A DNA stretch of 64,000 nt from Bifidobacterium amazonense (GTDB lineage: Bacteria; Actinomycetota; Actinomycetes; Actinomycetales; Bifidobacteriaceae): positions 100,650-164,649 of the forward strand of contig NZ_JAFEJT020000001.1 in NCBI RefSeq assembly GCF_018555435.2. The letters are read 5' to 3'. A program made the position numbers and the translations under genes. The notes under the pieces are model-generated. The model did not search any database. It saw nothing but the letters and a program-made list of their open reading frames with translations, and had not been told where the DNA came from. Below are positions 18,016 through 25,208 of the stretch, piece by piece (position 1 is the first letter of the stretch; every line of letters begins with the position of its first letter).

Positions 18016-19014
18016 CTACTTGCGCAGCGACTTGCGCACCTTCTGCACGGCGCTCAGCGTCGCGTAGAACGCCTTCTTGATCGGCACGTCGCGGCCCGGC
18101 GCCACCGGCGTGACCTCCTCGGTGAACTTGGTCTTGAACTCGTTGAGACCCATCAGCGACGGCGCGAAATCGGAGCCGATGCCCATCAGATCGTACGCGG
18201 TGATGCCCTGGGAACCGAGGATGCAGCACTCCTGATACAGCAGCTTGTCGGTCACGTGCAGCCGCATCACCTCGCTGCGCATGCCCGCGTAATAACGCAC
18301 GGCGTGCGTGCCGTTCACCGTCACGATCGACCATGCGACCACGCGGCCGTCGATGCGCGCGGCGAACACACGGCAATGATCCGCGCCGAGCGCGCCGATC
18401 ATGTCCGAATAGTCGCTCATCGGCGCCGGGACGAATCCGTCGCGCTTGCCGGTCTCGACCATCACGTCGTAGTATTCGCTGAAATCGGCCATCGCCTGCG
18501 CGGTCTCGTCCGCGCATTCGGCCGGGCACTCGCGCAGCGCCTTGCGCACGTCGCGGCGTCCGCGGCGCTTCATGCGCGTCAGGATCGCGTCGTCGCCGCC
18601 GGTCACGTCGATCACCACGGTCTGGTCGTACGGCACCGTGGACAGCACCGGCACCGTACCCGCCGCATACCACAGGTCGATGCGCAGGAACGCGACCTTG
18701 CCGTCCTTGGCGTGCACCGCCTTGGCCAGGGCGTCGACGGTTTCGCGTTCCTCGGCCTCGCTCGGCTTGGCGACCCACGTCGGGCCATGCACCGAACGCA
18801 GATAGTGGTATCCGTGCGTTTCGAAGTCGATCAGCGAAATGAACGCGACCGTCTCGCCGTCACGCTTGACCAGGTACGCGCCCCACGGCGTGCGGCCATC
18901 GATGTCGGCCTGATAGGCGGCCCAGACGGCGGTCTGCTCGATCGGCAGGTTCACGCCCAGTTCGGCGGCGGTCGATTCGAGAACGGCGGGGGTGACGGCT
19001 TCCAGCGTGATCAT
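18016..19014 (-). CDS. FemAB-like peptidoglycan cross-bridge aminoacyltransferase
   Basis: This 332-residue protein looks like a FemABX/MurMN-type member of the GNAT superfamily. Supporting segments are the N-terminal QTAVWAAYQ, the central RGRRDVRKALRE helix, and VRYYAGM with YDLMGIGSDF near the C-terminus, where Fem proteins hold their second acyltransferase domain. Such enzymes transfer an amino acid from aminoacyl-tRNA to the stem-peptide side chain of lipid II. It lies 72 bp downstream of murE on the same strand, so one transcript would supply the third-residue ligase and a bridge transferase. The amino acid added cannot be told from sequence. Confidence 0.82.
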   Translation of the reverse strand: MITLEAVTPAVLESTAAELGVNLPIEQTAVWAAYQADIDGRTPWGAYLVKRDGETVAFISLIDFETHGYHYLRSVHGPTWVAKPSEAEERETVDALAKAVHAKDGKVAFLRIDLWYAAGTVPVLSTVPYDQTVVIDVTGGDDAILTRMKRRGRRDVRKALRECPAECADETAQAMADFSEYYDVMVETGKRDGFVPAPMSDYSDMIGALGADHCRVFAARIDGRVVAWSIVTVNGTHAVRYYAGMRSEVMRLHVTDKLLYQECCILGSQGITAYDLMGIGSDFAPSLMGLNEFKTKFTEEVTPVAPGRDVPIKKAFYATLSAVQKVRKSLRK

Positions 19015-19086
19015 GTTGCTCCTTGCGATTGACTGGTGACGAGTGTAGTACGGGCTTGCGAACCGCGTCGCGGCGGTCCGGTCGGA

Positions 19087-20652
19087 TCAGTGCTGTCCGA
19101 TGGCGAACAGGCGGCGGATGACATGGCCGTCGCCTTCGTACGGCGCATGCTTGCCGTTGACCTTGATCCACCGCTCCTCGCCCTTGCCGATGACCAGCAG
19201 CACGGTGAACCGGCCTGCCTTCGCGTCGGCCCGGGCCTCGGCGACGGCGGTTTCGATGGCCTTGACGCGGTCGAGAATGATGTCGCAGCCGACATGCGGG
19301 TTGGTGATGTAGCCGCGCATCTCGTCGAGGATGTCGATCATCGGCTCTCGGACCGTGTCCTCCGAGGTGAGGATGATCCGGTCGACGTGGTCCTGCGCGC
19401 CGTCGATGATGCCCTGACGGCGGTCCACGGCCTTGTCTCCGACCGAACCGGTGACCAGCACGAGTTTCGGATCGCGATCGGCGTACTTGCGCAGCACGAA
19501 ATCGACCAGCGTCCTGGTGCTCACATAGTTGTGTGCGTAGTCGACGTAGGCGACGACGTTGCCGTCCGGATCGGCGAAACGCTCCATGCGTCCGGAGATG
19601 CGCACGTGCTCGATCGCGGCGAACGCCGGGGAGCCGGACGGCACTCCGGCCAGCCGCGCCAGCGCGATCGCCGTGGCCGCGTTCGCCGCGTTGAACCCGC
19701 CCTCGAGCTCGAGCGCGAAATCGCCGACCTGCGTCCCGTGATCGAGAAACACGTACTTCGTCGGGTCGGACGGATCGGGCACGGCGGCGAAATCGAACGA
19801 CGAGCCGGAAACGCGGTCGTCGCGCAGCGCGAACGTGGAGACCGGCACGCCGGCCCTCGCCGCGTCCTGACGGATCAGATCCGCATGGTCGCAGTCCTCG
19901 CCGAGCACCAGCGCGCGGCAGTTGTAGGAGATCTGCCGCTTGCAGTGCAGATAGTCCTCGAACGTGGGATGCTCGATCGGGCTGATGTGGTCGGGGGAGA
20001 TGTTGAGGAACGCGGCCACGTCGAACGTCAGGCCGTAGACGCGATCCACCTTGTACGCCTGCGAGGAGACCTCCATGACGAGGTACTTCATGCCGTTATC
20101 CAACGCCTCGCGCATCATGCGGAACGCGTCGAGGCTCTCCGGCGTGGTCAGCGCCGATTCGGCGTACGTGTGACCGTCAAGGCAGTTGTCGACGGAGGAG
20201 AACAGGGCGCAGCGGCCGCCGGAATACGCGTTGAGCACGGCCTGCGTGAAGTACGCGGTGGTCGTCTTGCCCTTCGTGCCGGTGATGCCGATCACGGTCA
20301 GCTCGTCCTGCGGGCGGCCGAAGAACGCGGCGGACAGCAGGCTCATCGCCTTGCGCACGTCGTCCACGATCAGGCCGGGTGCGTGCGTCGCGGACGAGAA
20401 ATCGGTTTCGGCCACATAGGCCGCCAGTCCGCGCTCGTCGACGCCGTGCAGATACGACGGTTTGAAATTGCCCTTGCAGAACAGCAGCGTGCCATCCGCC
20501 ACCTGACGTGTGTCGTACGTGACGTCCGCGAACGGACGGTCGCCGCCGCTCACCTGCGTCGTGTCAAGCGTCCACAGATCGCCGGCGATGACCTCGCGCA
20601 GCAGATGATGTTCCTCGAGCAGCCGTGCGGCAGATCGCAGCGTCAAAGCCAT
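19087..20652 (-). CDS. murE: UDP-MurNAc-tripeptide ligase (MurE family)
   Basis: MurE adds the third, diamino residue of the peptidoglycan stem. The 521-residue protein has the N-terminal UDP-MurNAc domain (VTYDTRQV), the ATP loop GITGTKGKTTTA (about 120-131), the TTPES substrate segment, HCKRQI with the carbamylated-lysine position, and SGRMERF. The specificity loop that reads DNPR in meso-DAP-adding MurE of E. coli is here TSEDTVREP (about residues 422-430). Lysine or ornithine, as typical of bifidobacterial walls, is therefore the likely substrate. It is not part of a dcw cluster here but pairs with a FemAB-like gene. Confidence 0.9.
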   Translation of the reverse strand: MALTLRSAARLLEEHHLLREVIAGDLWTLDTTQVSGGDRPFADVTYDTRQVADGTLLFCKGNFKPSYLHGVDERGLAAYVAETDFSSATHAPGLIVDDVRKAMSLLSAAFFGRPQDELTVIGITGTKGKTTTAYFTQAVLNAYSGGRCALFSSVDNCLDGHTYAESALTTPESLDAFRMMREALDNGMKYLVMEVSSQAYKVDRVYGLTFDVAAFLNISPDHISPIEHPTFEDYLHCKRQISYNCRALVLGEDCDHADLIRQDAARAGVPVSTFALRDDRVSGSSFDFAAVPDPSDPTKYVFLDHGTQVGDFALELEGGFNAANAATAIALARLAGVPSGSPAFAAIEHVRISGRMERFADPDGNVVAYVDYAHNYVSTRTLVDFVLRKYADRDPKLVLVTGSVGDKAVDRRQGIIDGAQDHVDRIILTSEDTVREPMIDILDEMRGYITNPHVGCDIILDRVKAIETAVAEARADAKAGRFTVLLVIGKGEERWIKVNGKHAPYEGDGHVIRRLFAIGQH

Positions 20653-20772
20653 GTGATTCTCCCTTTGTCGTTACCGACTAGCCATTCTACCGTCGCACAT
20701 GTGCATGTTCGGTGGCGGCGACGGTCGTGCGGGCCGGGGCGTGGCGTCCCGGGGCGGGAACGGACGCGCCGC

Positions 20773-20778
20773 TACAAT
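20773..20778 (+). promoter_or_regulatory. -10 box placed for a leaderless sigma-factor mRNA
   Basis: TACAAT ends 8 nt before GTG 20787 and 11 nt before ATG 20790. Normal -10 geometry puts the transcription start at about 20785-20787, so the mRNA would begin at or next to the start codon. No Shine-Dalgarno sequence is present. Confidence 0.55.
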
Positions 20779-20789
20779 GGTGAACCGTG

Positions 20790-21632
20790 ATGGACGAGAC
20801 GGTTGAGGAGCGTGCGGCGGGGCCCTTGCACGAGCGGCAAACCACCGCGGACGGTGACGTGACGGAGAACGTGGCAGGTGGCGTGGCGGAAGACGCGGCG
20901 AAGAAGACGCCGGAGACGACGGCCCAGAAGCGTGCGCGCTTCGAGCGTCTCGCCATGCCCGCGGTCGACGCCCTGTACCGGCAGGCCATGAAGCTCACCA
21001 ACAACACCGACGATGCGCAGGATCTCGTGCAGGACACGTTCGAACGCGGCTTCAAGGCGTTCGACTCGTTCGACCCCGGCTCCAACTTCGAGGCGTGGAT
21101 GACCACCATCGAACGCAACGCCTACTTCAACCAGTACGCGAAGGCCAAACGCCGCCCGCAGCGCGCCAACGACTCGACCGGCGAATACGACGACTGGGAC
21201 ATCTACTCCGCGTCCGAACACTCGTCGGAGGGACTCAAATCCGCCGAGCAGGAGTATCTCGACACGTTCGCGCCCGAGGAGATCATGAAGGCGCTCTCGC
21301 ACCTGTCCCCGGAACGTCGTCAGGTGTTCATCGACACGGCGATCGACGGCAAGACCTACCAGCAGGTCGCCGACGAGCAGGGCGTGAAGATCGGCACCGT
21401 CATGAGCCGGCTCAACCGCGCCCGCACGCAGCTCAAGCGCGAGCTGGCCGCATATGCGCGCGAACGCGGATACGGTGCGACGGGCGGGACCGTGAAGGCT
21501 TCCGCACCGGCCGACACGGCTGGCACGGCGCACGGACCGTCCGGTTCCGGGCATGGTTCACTGTCCGCGAATCGCGATCGCGACGGCGATAATGGAACCG
21601 GGAAGAAGCAGGCTCGGAAGGAGCGGTCATGA
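20790..21632 (+). CDS. ECF RNA polymerase sigma factor (SigH/SigR-like)
   Basis: This 280-residue protein has a sigma-2 region (DAQDLVQDTFERGFKAFDSF and NFEAWMTTIERNAYFN) and a sigma-4 region (LSPERRQVFIDTAIDGKTYQQ... VADEQGVKIGTVMSRLNRAR). The sequence resembles the redox-stress SigH/SigR group of actinobacteria. About 55 residues precede sigma-2 and a disordered tail follows sigma-4. The next gene overlaps by ATGA and encodes a Cys/His-rich anti-sigma, the usual partner. GTG 20787 is an equally possible start because the mRNA appears leaderless. The likely role is control of a thiol-oxidative stress regulon. Confidence 0.88.
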   Translation: MDETVEERAAGPLHERQTTADGDVTENVAGGVAEDAAKKTPETTAQKRARFERLAMPAVDALYRQAMKLTNNTDDAQDLVQDTFERGFKAFDSFDPGSNFEAWMTTIERNAYFNQYAKAKRRPQRANDSTGEYDDWDIYSASEHSSEGLKSAEQEYLDTFAPEEIMKALSHLSPERRQVFIDTAIDGKTYQQVADEQGVKIGTVMSRLNRARTQLKRELAAYARERGYGATGGTVKASAPADTAGTAHGPSGSGHGSLSANRDRDGDNGTGKKQARKERS

Positions 21633-22048
21633 GCGAGCACATCGAGCGTCACAGCCATATCGCGGTGACACGGCGGACCGCCGACGGCACGATCGTGCGC
21701 ACCGACGTGCACGTCGCCGAATCCGTGCCGGTTCCGTCCGTGGCTTCCGTCGTGCCGACCGCAGCCGTCACCGCGTCCGCGACCGTCACGACGGGTGGGC
21801 CGTCGTCCGTTTCCGGCATCAGCCCCGACGCGCTCGCCGGTGCGGGAGATCCGGGGGAACCGGTCGCGTCGGTCACGCCGGCCGTGTCGGACGACGCGTG
21901 CTTCGACCCGAACACCTGCTGCGACGAGCGCGAGCGCGCGATCATCATGTCCCTGCGCGCCTATCTGCGCCCGGACGTCGCGCCCGAATGCCTGATGCGC
22001 CGGCTGCGCGAGACATTGGACCACTGCTGCTGCGACCCCGACGAGTGA
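21629..22048 (+). CDS. Cys/His-rich anti-sigma factor (RsrA/RshA-like, divergent)
   Basis: This 139-residue protein starts within the sigma-factor stop (ATGA), indicating translational coupling. Residues 1-88 are Val/Ala/Ser/Thr-rich and probably disordered. The last 50 residues resemble a zinc anti-sigma domain: Cys91, Cys97-Cys98, a helix, Cys121, then His132-Cys133-Cys134-Cys135. RsrA-type proteins normally show HxxxCxxC; here the ligands are shifted into an HCCC cluster with a Cys at the usual His position. Redox sensing by zinc release is the expected mechanism, inferred from the family and context. A strong terminator follows. Confidence 0.75.
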   Translation: MSEHIERHSHIAVTRRTADGTIVRTDVHVAESVPVPSVASVVPTAAVTASATVTTGGPSSVSGISPDALAGAGDPGEPVASVTPAVSDDACFDPNTCCDERERAIIMSLRAYLRPDVAPECLMRRLRETLDHCCCDPDE

Positions 22049-22079
22049 ACGCTGGGTTTGGTCGCCGGATGGGCATGCG

Positions 22080-22116
22080 AAAAGCCCCCGTGGGATTCGT
22101 TCCCGCGGGGGCTTTT
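22080..22116. terminator. Bidirectional terminator after the anti-sigma gene
   Basis: A 16-bp stem (22080-22095 with 22101-22116, one G-U pair) begins with AAAA and ends with TTTT, so it works in both directions. It lies between the anti-sigma stop and the convergent bL37 gene. Confidence 0.9.
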
Positions 22117-22151
22117 CTGGCGTTGTTCACGCAGCCTGATACAGGCTCGGA

Positions 22152-22226
22152 TCAGGCGTTCGGGCGCTTGCCGTGGTTGGCGGCCTTCTTGCGGCGATCC
22201 TTGCGCTTGCGTCCGCGCATACCCAT
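22152..22226 (-). CDS. Ribosomal protein bL37 (24 aa)
   Basis: The minus strand encodes MGMRGRKRKDRRKKAANHGK followed by RPNA and a TGA stop. AAAGGAG lies 6 nt upstream of the ATG, an excellent ribosome-binding site. A highly basic 24-residue peptide ending in ANHGKRPNA matches my knowledge of actinobacterial bL37, a small large-subunit ribosomal protein. The gene is too short for most ORF finders. It lies between the anti-sigma terminator and the aldose epimerase gene. Confidence 0.85.
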   Translation of the reverse strand: MGMRGRKRKDRRKKAANHGKRPNA

Positions 22227-22336
22227 GATGGACTCCTTTGCTGACGATTGATTAAGCCTACGGGATTATCGCACACCCGCGCGACGTTCGCAACCCGGAC
22301 GTTGCCGTCCGGTCGCCTGCCGGCCACTTGGGGAGG

Positions 22337-23287
22337 CTACTTGAGCGCGGCCTTGATGAACAGCTTGGTGACGCTCGTCTCGCCCGGCTTGATCACGATC
22401 AGCTCGTTGCCGGTGTTGAACGCGTTCGCGTACGCGGTCTGCGGTTCGACGGCGGTGCCGGCCGGGTGCTGCCATGCCGGGAAGCCGGTGCCGGTGCACA
22501 CCTGGAACGAGGTGATCGTCTCATCGCCGCCCACCTTGATCTCAAGGCCGTCGGGGCGGGTGAACGTGGCGGTCACGGTGCCGTCGGCGTCGTGGTGCAC
22601 GTCGGTCCACGCATCGTCGAACGGCTGGCCGGTCAGCAGCGGGTTGTCGCGCAGATCGTACTTGGTGCCGTCCACCGGCTCGGTGCCGGTCGGGATGAGG
22701 TTCTCGTCCACGGTCACGTGCGTGTCGGCCGGAACGGTCAGGCGGCACTGCGCGTTGTGGCCGTCGATCTCGTCGCCGTAGCCGTTGAAGCCGTTGTCGA
22801 GCCACGGGTGGATCGCGAGGGCCCACGGCGCGTTCGCGTCGCCGTTGTTGTAGGCGCTGACGGTGATGTGCAGGCCGTCCTCGCGCAGCTCATGCTTGGC
22901 GGTGACGATCAGATCGAACGGGTAGCCGAGCATGTTCGGCACGCGCCACGACTGGGTGACGGAGGATTCGGTGAGCTCCTCGAGCTTCCAGTAGGAGCGG
23001 TAGCCGTAGCCGTGGATGGCGGTGTTGCGGTCATGCTCGTCGATCGGCAGCGTGTACGTCTTGCCTTCGAACGTGTAGGTGCCGGCCTCGATGCGGTTCG
23101 GGAACGGGATGAGCAGCTGGCCGTGGCAGCAGGTGATCGGATCGTCCGGGCCGAGCGGCACGATCACGTTCCTGCCCTTGTAGGTGACCTTGCGCATCGT
23201 CGCGCCGAGCTCGGTGATCACGGCGGACCAATCGCCGTAATGGATGGAATACTGCTGGCCGGTGCGCGGCGGGAACTGCTTCGTCAT
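22337..23287 (-). CDS. Aldose 1-epimerase family protein (GalM-like)
   Basis: This 316-residue beta-sandwich enzyme would interconvert alpha and beta anomers of an aldose such as galactose. Visible elements are the N-terminal YGDWSAVITELGATMRKV, the CCHGQLLIPFPNRI segment, TAIHGYGYRS (first catalytic His), ALAIHPWLDNGF (second His) and AVEPQTAYANAFN (catalytic Glu). The N-terminus at 23287 begins MTKQFPPRTGQ. A LacI-type operator sits 54 bp upstream at 23341-23354, so the gene is probably induced by a sugar. It stands alone rather than in a gal operon. Confidence 0.88.
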   Translation of the reverse strand: MTKQFPPRTGQQYSIHYGDWSAVITELGATMRKVTYKGRNVIVPLGPDDPITCCHGQLLIPFPNRIEAGTYTFEGKTYTLPIDEHDRNTAIHGYGYRSYWKLEELTESSVTQSWRVPNMLGYPFDLIVTAKHELREDGLHITVSAYNNGDANAPWALAIHPWLDNGFNGYGDEIDGHNAQCRLTVPADTHVTVDENLIPTGTEPVDGTKYDLRDNPLLTGQPFDDAWTDVHHDADGTVTATFTRPDGLEIKVGGDETITSFQVCTGTGFPAWQHPAGTAVEPQTAYANAFNTGNELIVIKPGETSVTKLFIKAALK

Positions 23288-23340
23288 AATGCATCACTCC
23301 ATAGTGAATCACGTGGTGGTTTCAGTTGTTCGGCAACGGA

Positions 23341-23354
23341 TGTTACCGCTAACA
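23341..23354. promoter_or_regulatory. LacI-family operator upstream of the aldose epimerase gene
   Basis: TGTTACCGCTAACA has perfect 5-bp arms (TGTTA/TAACA) around a central CG, the hallmark of LacI/GalR operators. It lies in the leader or promoter of the minus-strand gene. The cognate repressor need not be the LacI protein encoded at 29840, whose candidate operators look different. Confidence 0.65.
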
Positions 23355-23509
23355 ACACAGTGTACCGCGCCTTCGGCGGATAGAATCCGAATGTCGTGCT
23401 GAATATATGGGGAAAATTGCGGTTTGCCGGACGGAGGAACCCGTCGATGGCCGTTTTCGACGGGGAGCGGGTAAGGTATGGACGGACAACGCGATGAAAG
23501 GCGGACGTG

Positions 23510-24502
23510 ATGGCGAAACGAATCGTATTGGCCGACCCGCGCGGCTTCTGCGCCGGCGTGGACCGGGCGATTCTGACGGTGCAGACGATTCTCAAGGCGG
23601 CCGGGAGCCTACGTGAGGACGGTCTGCCGCCCGTGTACGTGCGCCGCCAGATCGTGCATAACCGGCATGTGGTCGAGGATCTGGCCGCGCAGGGCGCCGT
23701 GTTCGTGCAGGAGCTCGCCGAGGTCCCCGACGCGGCCGCGAAGGCCGGCATCCCGATCGTCTTCTCCGCGCACGGCGTGTCGCCGACGGTCAAGGCCGAG
23801 GCCGCCGCGCGCGGCATGCACGTCGTGGACGCCACCTGCCCGCTGGTGAGCAAGGTGCACCGCGAGGTGCTGCGCTTCGTCAAGGAAGGCTACGAGATCG
23901 TCTACATCGGCCATAAGGGCCACGACGAGGCCGTCGGCGTGGTGGGGGAGAACCCCGAGCACGTCCACCTGATCGAACACGCCGGCGACGTGGACTCGCT
24001 TGATTTCGCACCGGACACGAAGCTCGTGCTGCTGAGCCAGACCACGCTGAGCATCGACGAGACGGCCGGCACGATCGCCGCGCTCAAGGCCCGCTTCCCG
24101 TGGATCAAGGAACCGCCCAGCTCGGACATCTGCTACGCCACGTCGAACCGGCAGGCCGCGGTCAAGCTCGTCGCCGAGCGGTCGGATTGCGTGGTGATCG
24201 TCGGTTCCGCGAACTCGTCGAATTCGGTGCGTCTGATGGAGGTCGCGCAGGATGCGCTCGGCGAGCGCGGGGTCGCACACCGCGTCGACGACGCGGGGGA
24301 GATGGACCCGTCGTGGTTCGACGGCGTCGAGGCGGTCGGCGTCTCGTCCGGCGCGTCCGTGCCCGACGAGCTGGTCTCCGGCGTGATCGCCTCACTGCGC
24401 GACCGCGGCTTCACTGACGTCACTTCCGTCGAAACCATCAAGGAAAACATGCATTTCGTGCTGCCGGCGGAACTCCGCCGGCAGCCTTCACCGGCGCGGT
24501 AG
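23510..24502 (+). CDS. ispH: 4-hydroxy-3-methylbut-2-enyl diphosphate reductase
   Basis: IspH (LytB) makes IPP and DMAPP in the last step of the MEP isoprenoid pathway. The three cysteines that hold the iron-sulfur cluster are in DPRGFCAGVDRAI, VDATCPLVSKVH and SSDICYATSNRQ. The conserved GHKGHDE and SANSSNS substrate motifs are present, and the length of 330 aa is normal. I start at ATG 23510, spaced well from AAAGGCGG; an immediately preceding GTG at 23507 is possible. The gene is divergent from the aldose epimerase, with a TAGAAT -10 near 23381. Confidence 0.96.
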   Translation: MAKRIVLADPRGFCAGVDRAILTVQTILKAAGSLREDGLPPVYVRRQIVHNRHVVEDLAAQGAVFVQELAEVPDAAAKAGIPIVFSAHGVSPTVKAEAAARGMHVVDATCPLVSKVHREVLRFVKEGYEIVYIGHKGHDEAVGVVGENPEHVHLIEHAGDVDSLDFAPDTKLVLLSQTTLSIDETAGTIAALKARFPWIKEPPSSDICYATSNRQAAVKLVAERSDCVVIVGSANSSNSVRLMEVAQDALGERGVAHRVDDAGEMDPSWFDGVEAVGVSSGASVPDELVSGVIASLRDRGFTDVTSVETIKENMHFVLPAELRRQPSPAR

Positions 24503-24514
24503 TGCGTCGGCGGT

Positions 24515-25024
24515 CTACCACGTGCCGATGGGGGCGGCGACCGCGTCGAGAACCTTGAGCAGGTCTGCCGGCGCGATGCCGATGGAGAAGCCGCGCTTGC
24601 CGCCCGACAGCAGGATGCGGTCGTACTGCATCGCGCTCTCATCCAGCACGGTCTTGTGATGCACCTTCTGGCCGAGCGGGGAGATGCCGCCGACCACATA
24701 CCCGGATTCGCGCATCGCGACCTTCGGATCGGCCATCGCCGCCTTCTTCGCGCCCACGGCCGCGGCCAAGGCCTTCAGATCCATGTGCCCGCTGACCGGC
24801 ACCACACCCACCACGCGTTCGGAGCCCGTGTCGGCCATAAGCGTCTTGAACACCTGATGCTCATCGAAGCCGAGCTTGGTGGCCGCCTCCACGCCGTAGC
24901 CGTCGTCCATGTGATCGTTGGAATGCTCGTATTCGTAGGTCTCGAACGGCACCCCGGCCCTCTCCAGCTGCACGGTCGCCGGAGTCGAGCCCTTGCCCTT
25001 CTCGTTCTTTGATTTCTTGCCCAT
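24515..25024 (-). CDS. ybaK: Cys-tRNA(Pro)/Cys-tRNA(Cys) deacylase, YbaK/EbsC family
   Basis: This 169-residue protein hydrolyses mischarged aminoacyl-tRNA in trans. The YbaK core is visible: TYEYEHSND, GVEAATKLGFDEHQVFKTLMAD (with the catalytic Lys), VVPVSGHMDLKALAAAVGAKKAAMADP, and the C-terminal GGISPLGQKVHHKTVLDES and LSGGKRGFSIGI. A short basic N-terminal extension (MGKKSKNEKGKG) precedes it. It is convergent with ispH with only 12 bp between stops. Confidence 0.92.
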   Translation of the reverse strand: MGKKSKNEKGKGSTPATVQLERAGVPFETYEYEHSNDHMDDGYGVEAATKLGFDEHQVFKTLMADTGSERVVGVVPVSGHMDLKALAAAVGAKKAAMADPKVAMRESGYVVGGISPLGQKVHHKTVLDESAMQYDRILLSGGKRGFSIGIAPADLLKVLDAVAAPIGTW

Positions 25025-25051
25025 GCCGCCCCATCATACGACGGTGCGCCG

Positions 25052-25201
25052 ATGCCATGCCTCCATGTCCGCATGCCGCCGCAGACATAGGGTCGCAACA
25101 GCGCAGTGCGGCGACCCCATGTCTGCGGCAGGCCGGCCGTCGCGCAGACATGGGGTCGCGAACCGGGGTGCAATGACCCTATGTCTGCGCCGGCATGGCA
25201 T
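25052..25201. repeat. Nested inverted-repeat element (two hairpin units)
   Basis: Two consecutive hairpin units fill the gap between ybaK and the arabinofuranosidase stop. Unit 1 pairs GCAGACATAGGGTCGC (25081-25096) with its near-perfect complement at 25111-25126, with a 14-nt loop. Unit 2 pairs GCAGACATGGGGTCGC (25144-25159) with 25173-25188, with a 13-nt loop. An outer 10-bp inverted repeat, ATGCCATGCC (25052-25061) and GGCATGGCAT (25192-25201), frames the whole. No ORF is visible. The layout resembles the hairpin array at 47.7-48.1 kb, but the sequence differs. Confidence 0.75.
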
Positions 25202-25208
25202 GCGCCCG

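Noticed and set aside
22328..23383. Long plus-strand ORF opposite the aldose epimerase gene
   Set aside because: It is an Arg/Val/Gly-rich shadow of the real minus-strand gene, with no family resemblance; such antisense frames are common in GC-rich DNA.
25081..25188. CRISPR-like or transcription-terminator pair
   Set aside because: Only two units in inverted arrangement and no U-run; recorded as a repeat element instead.
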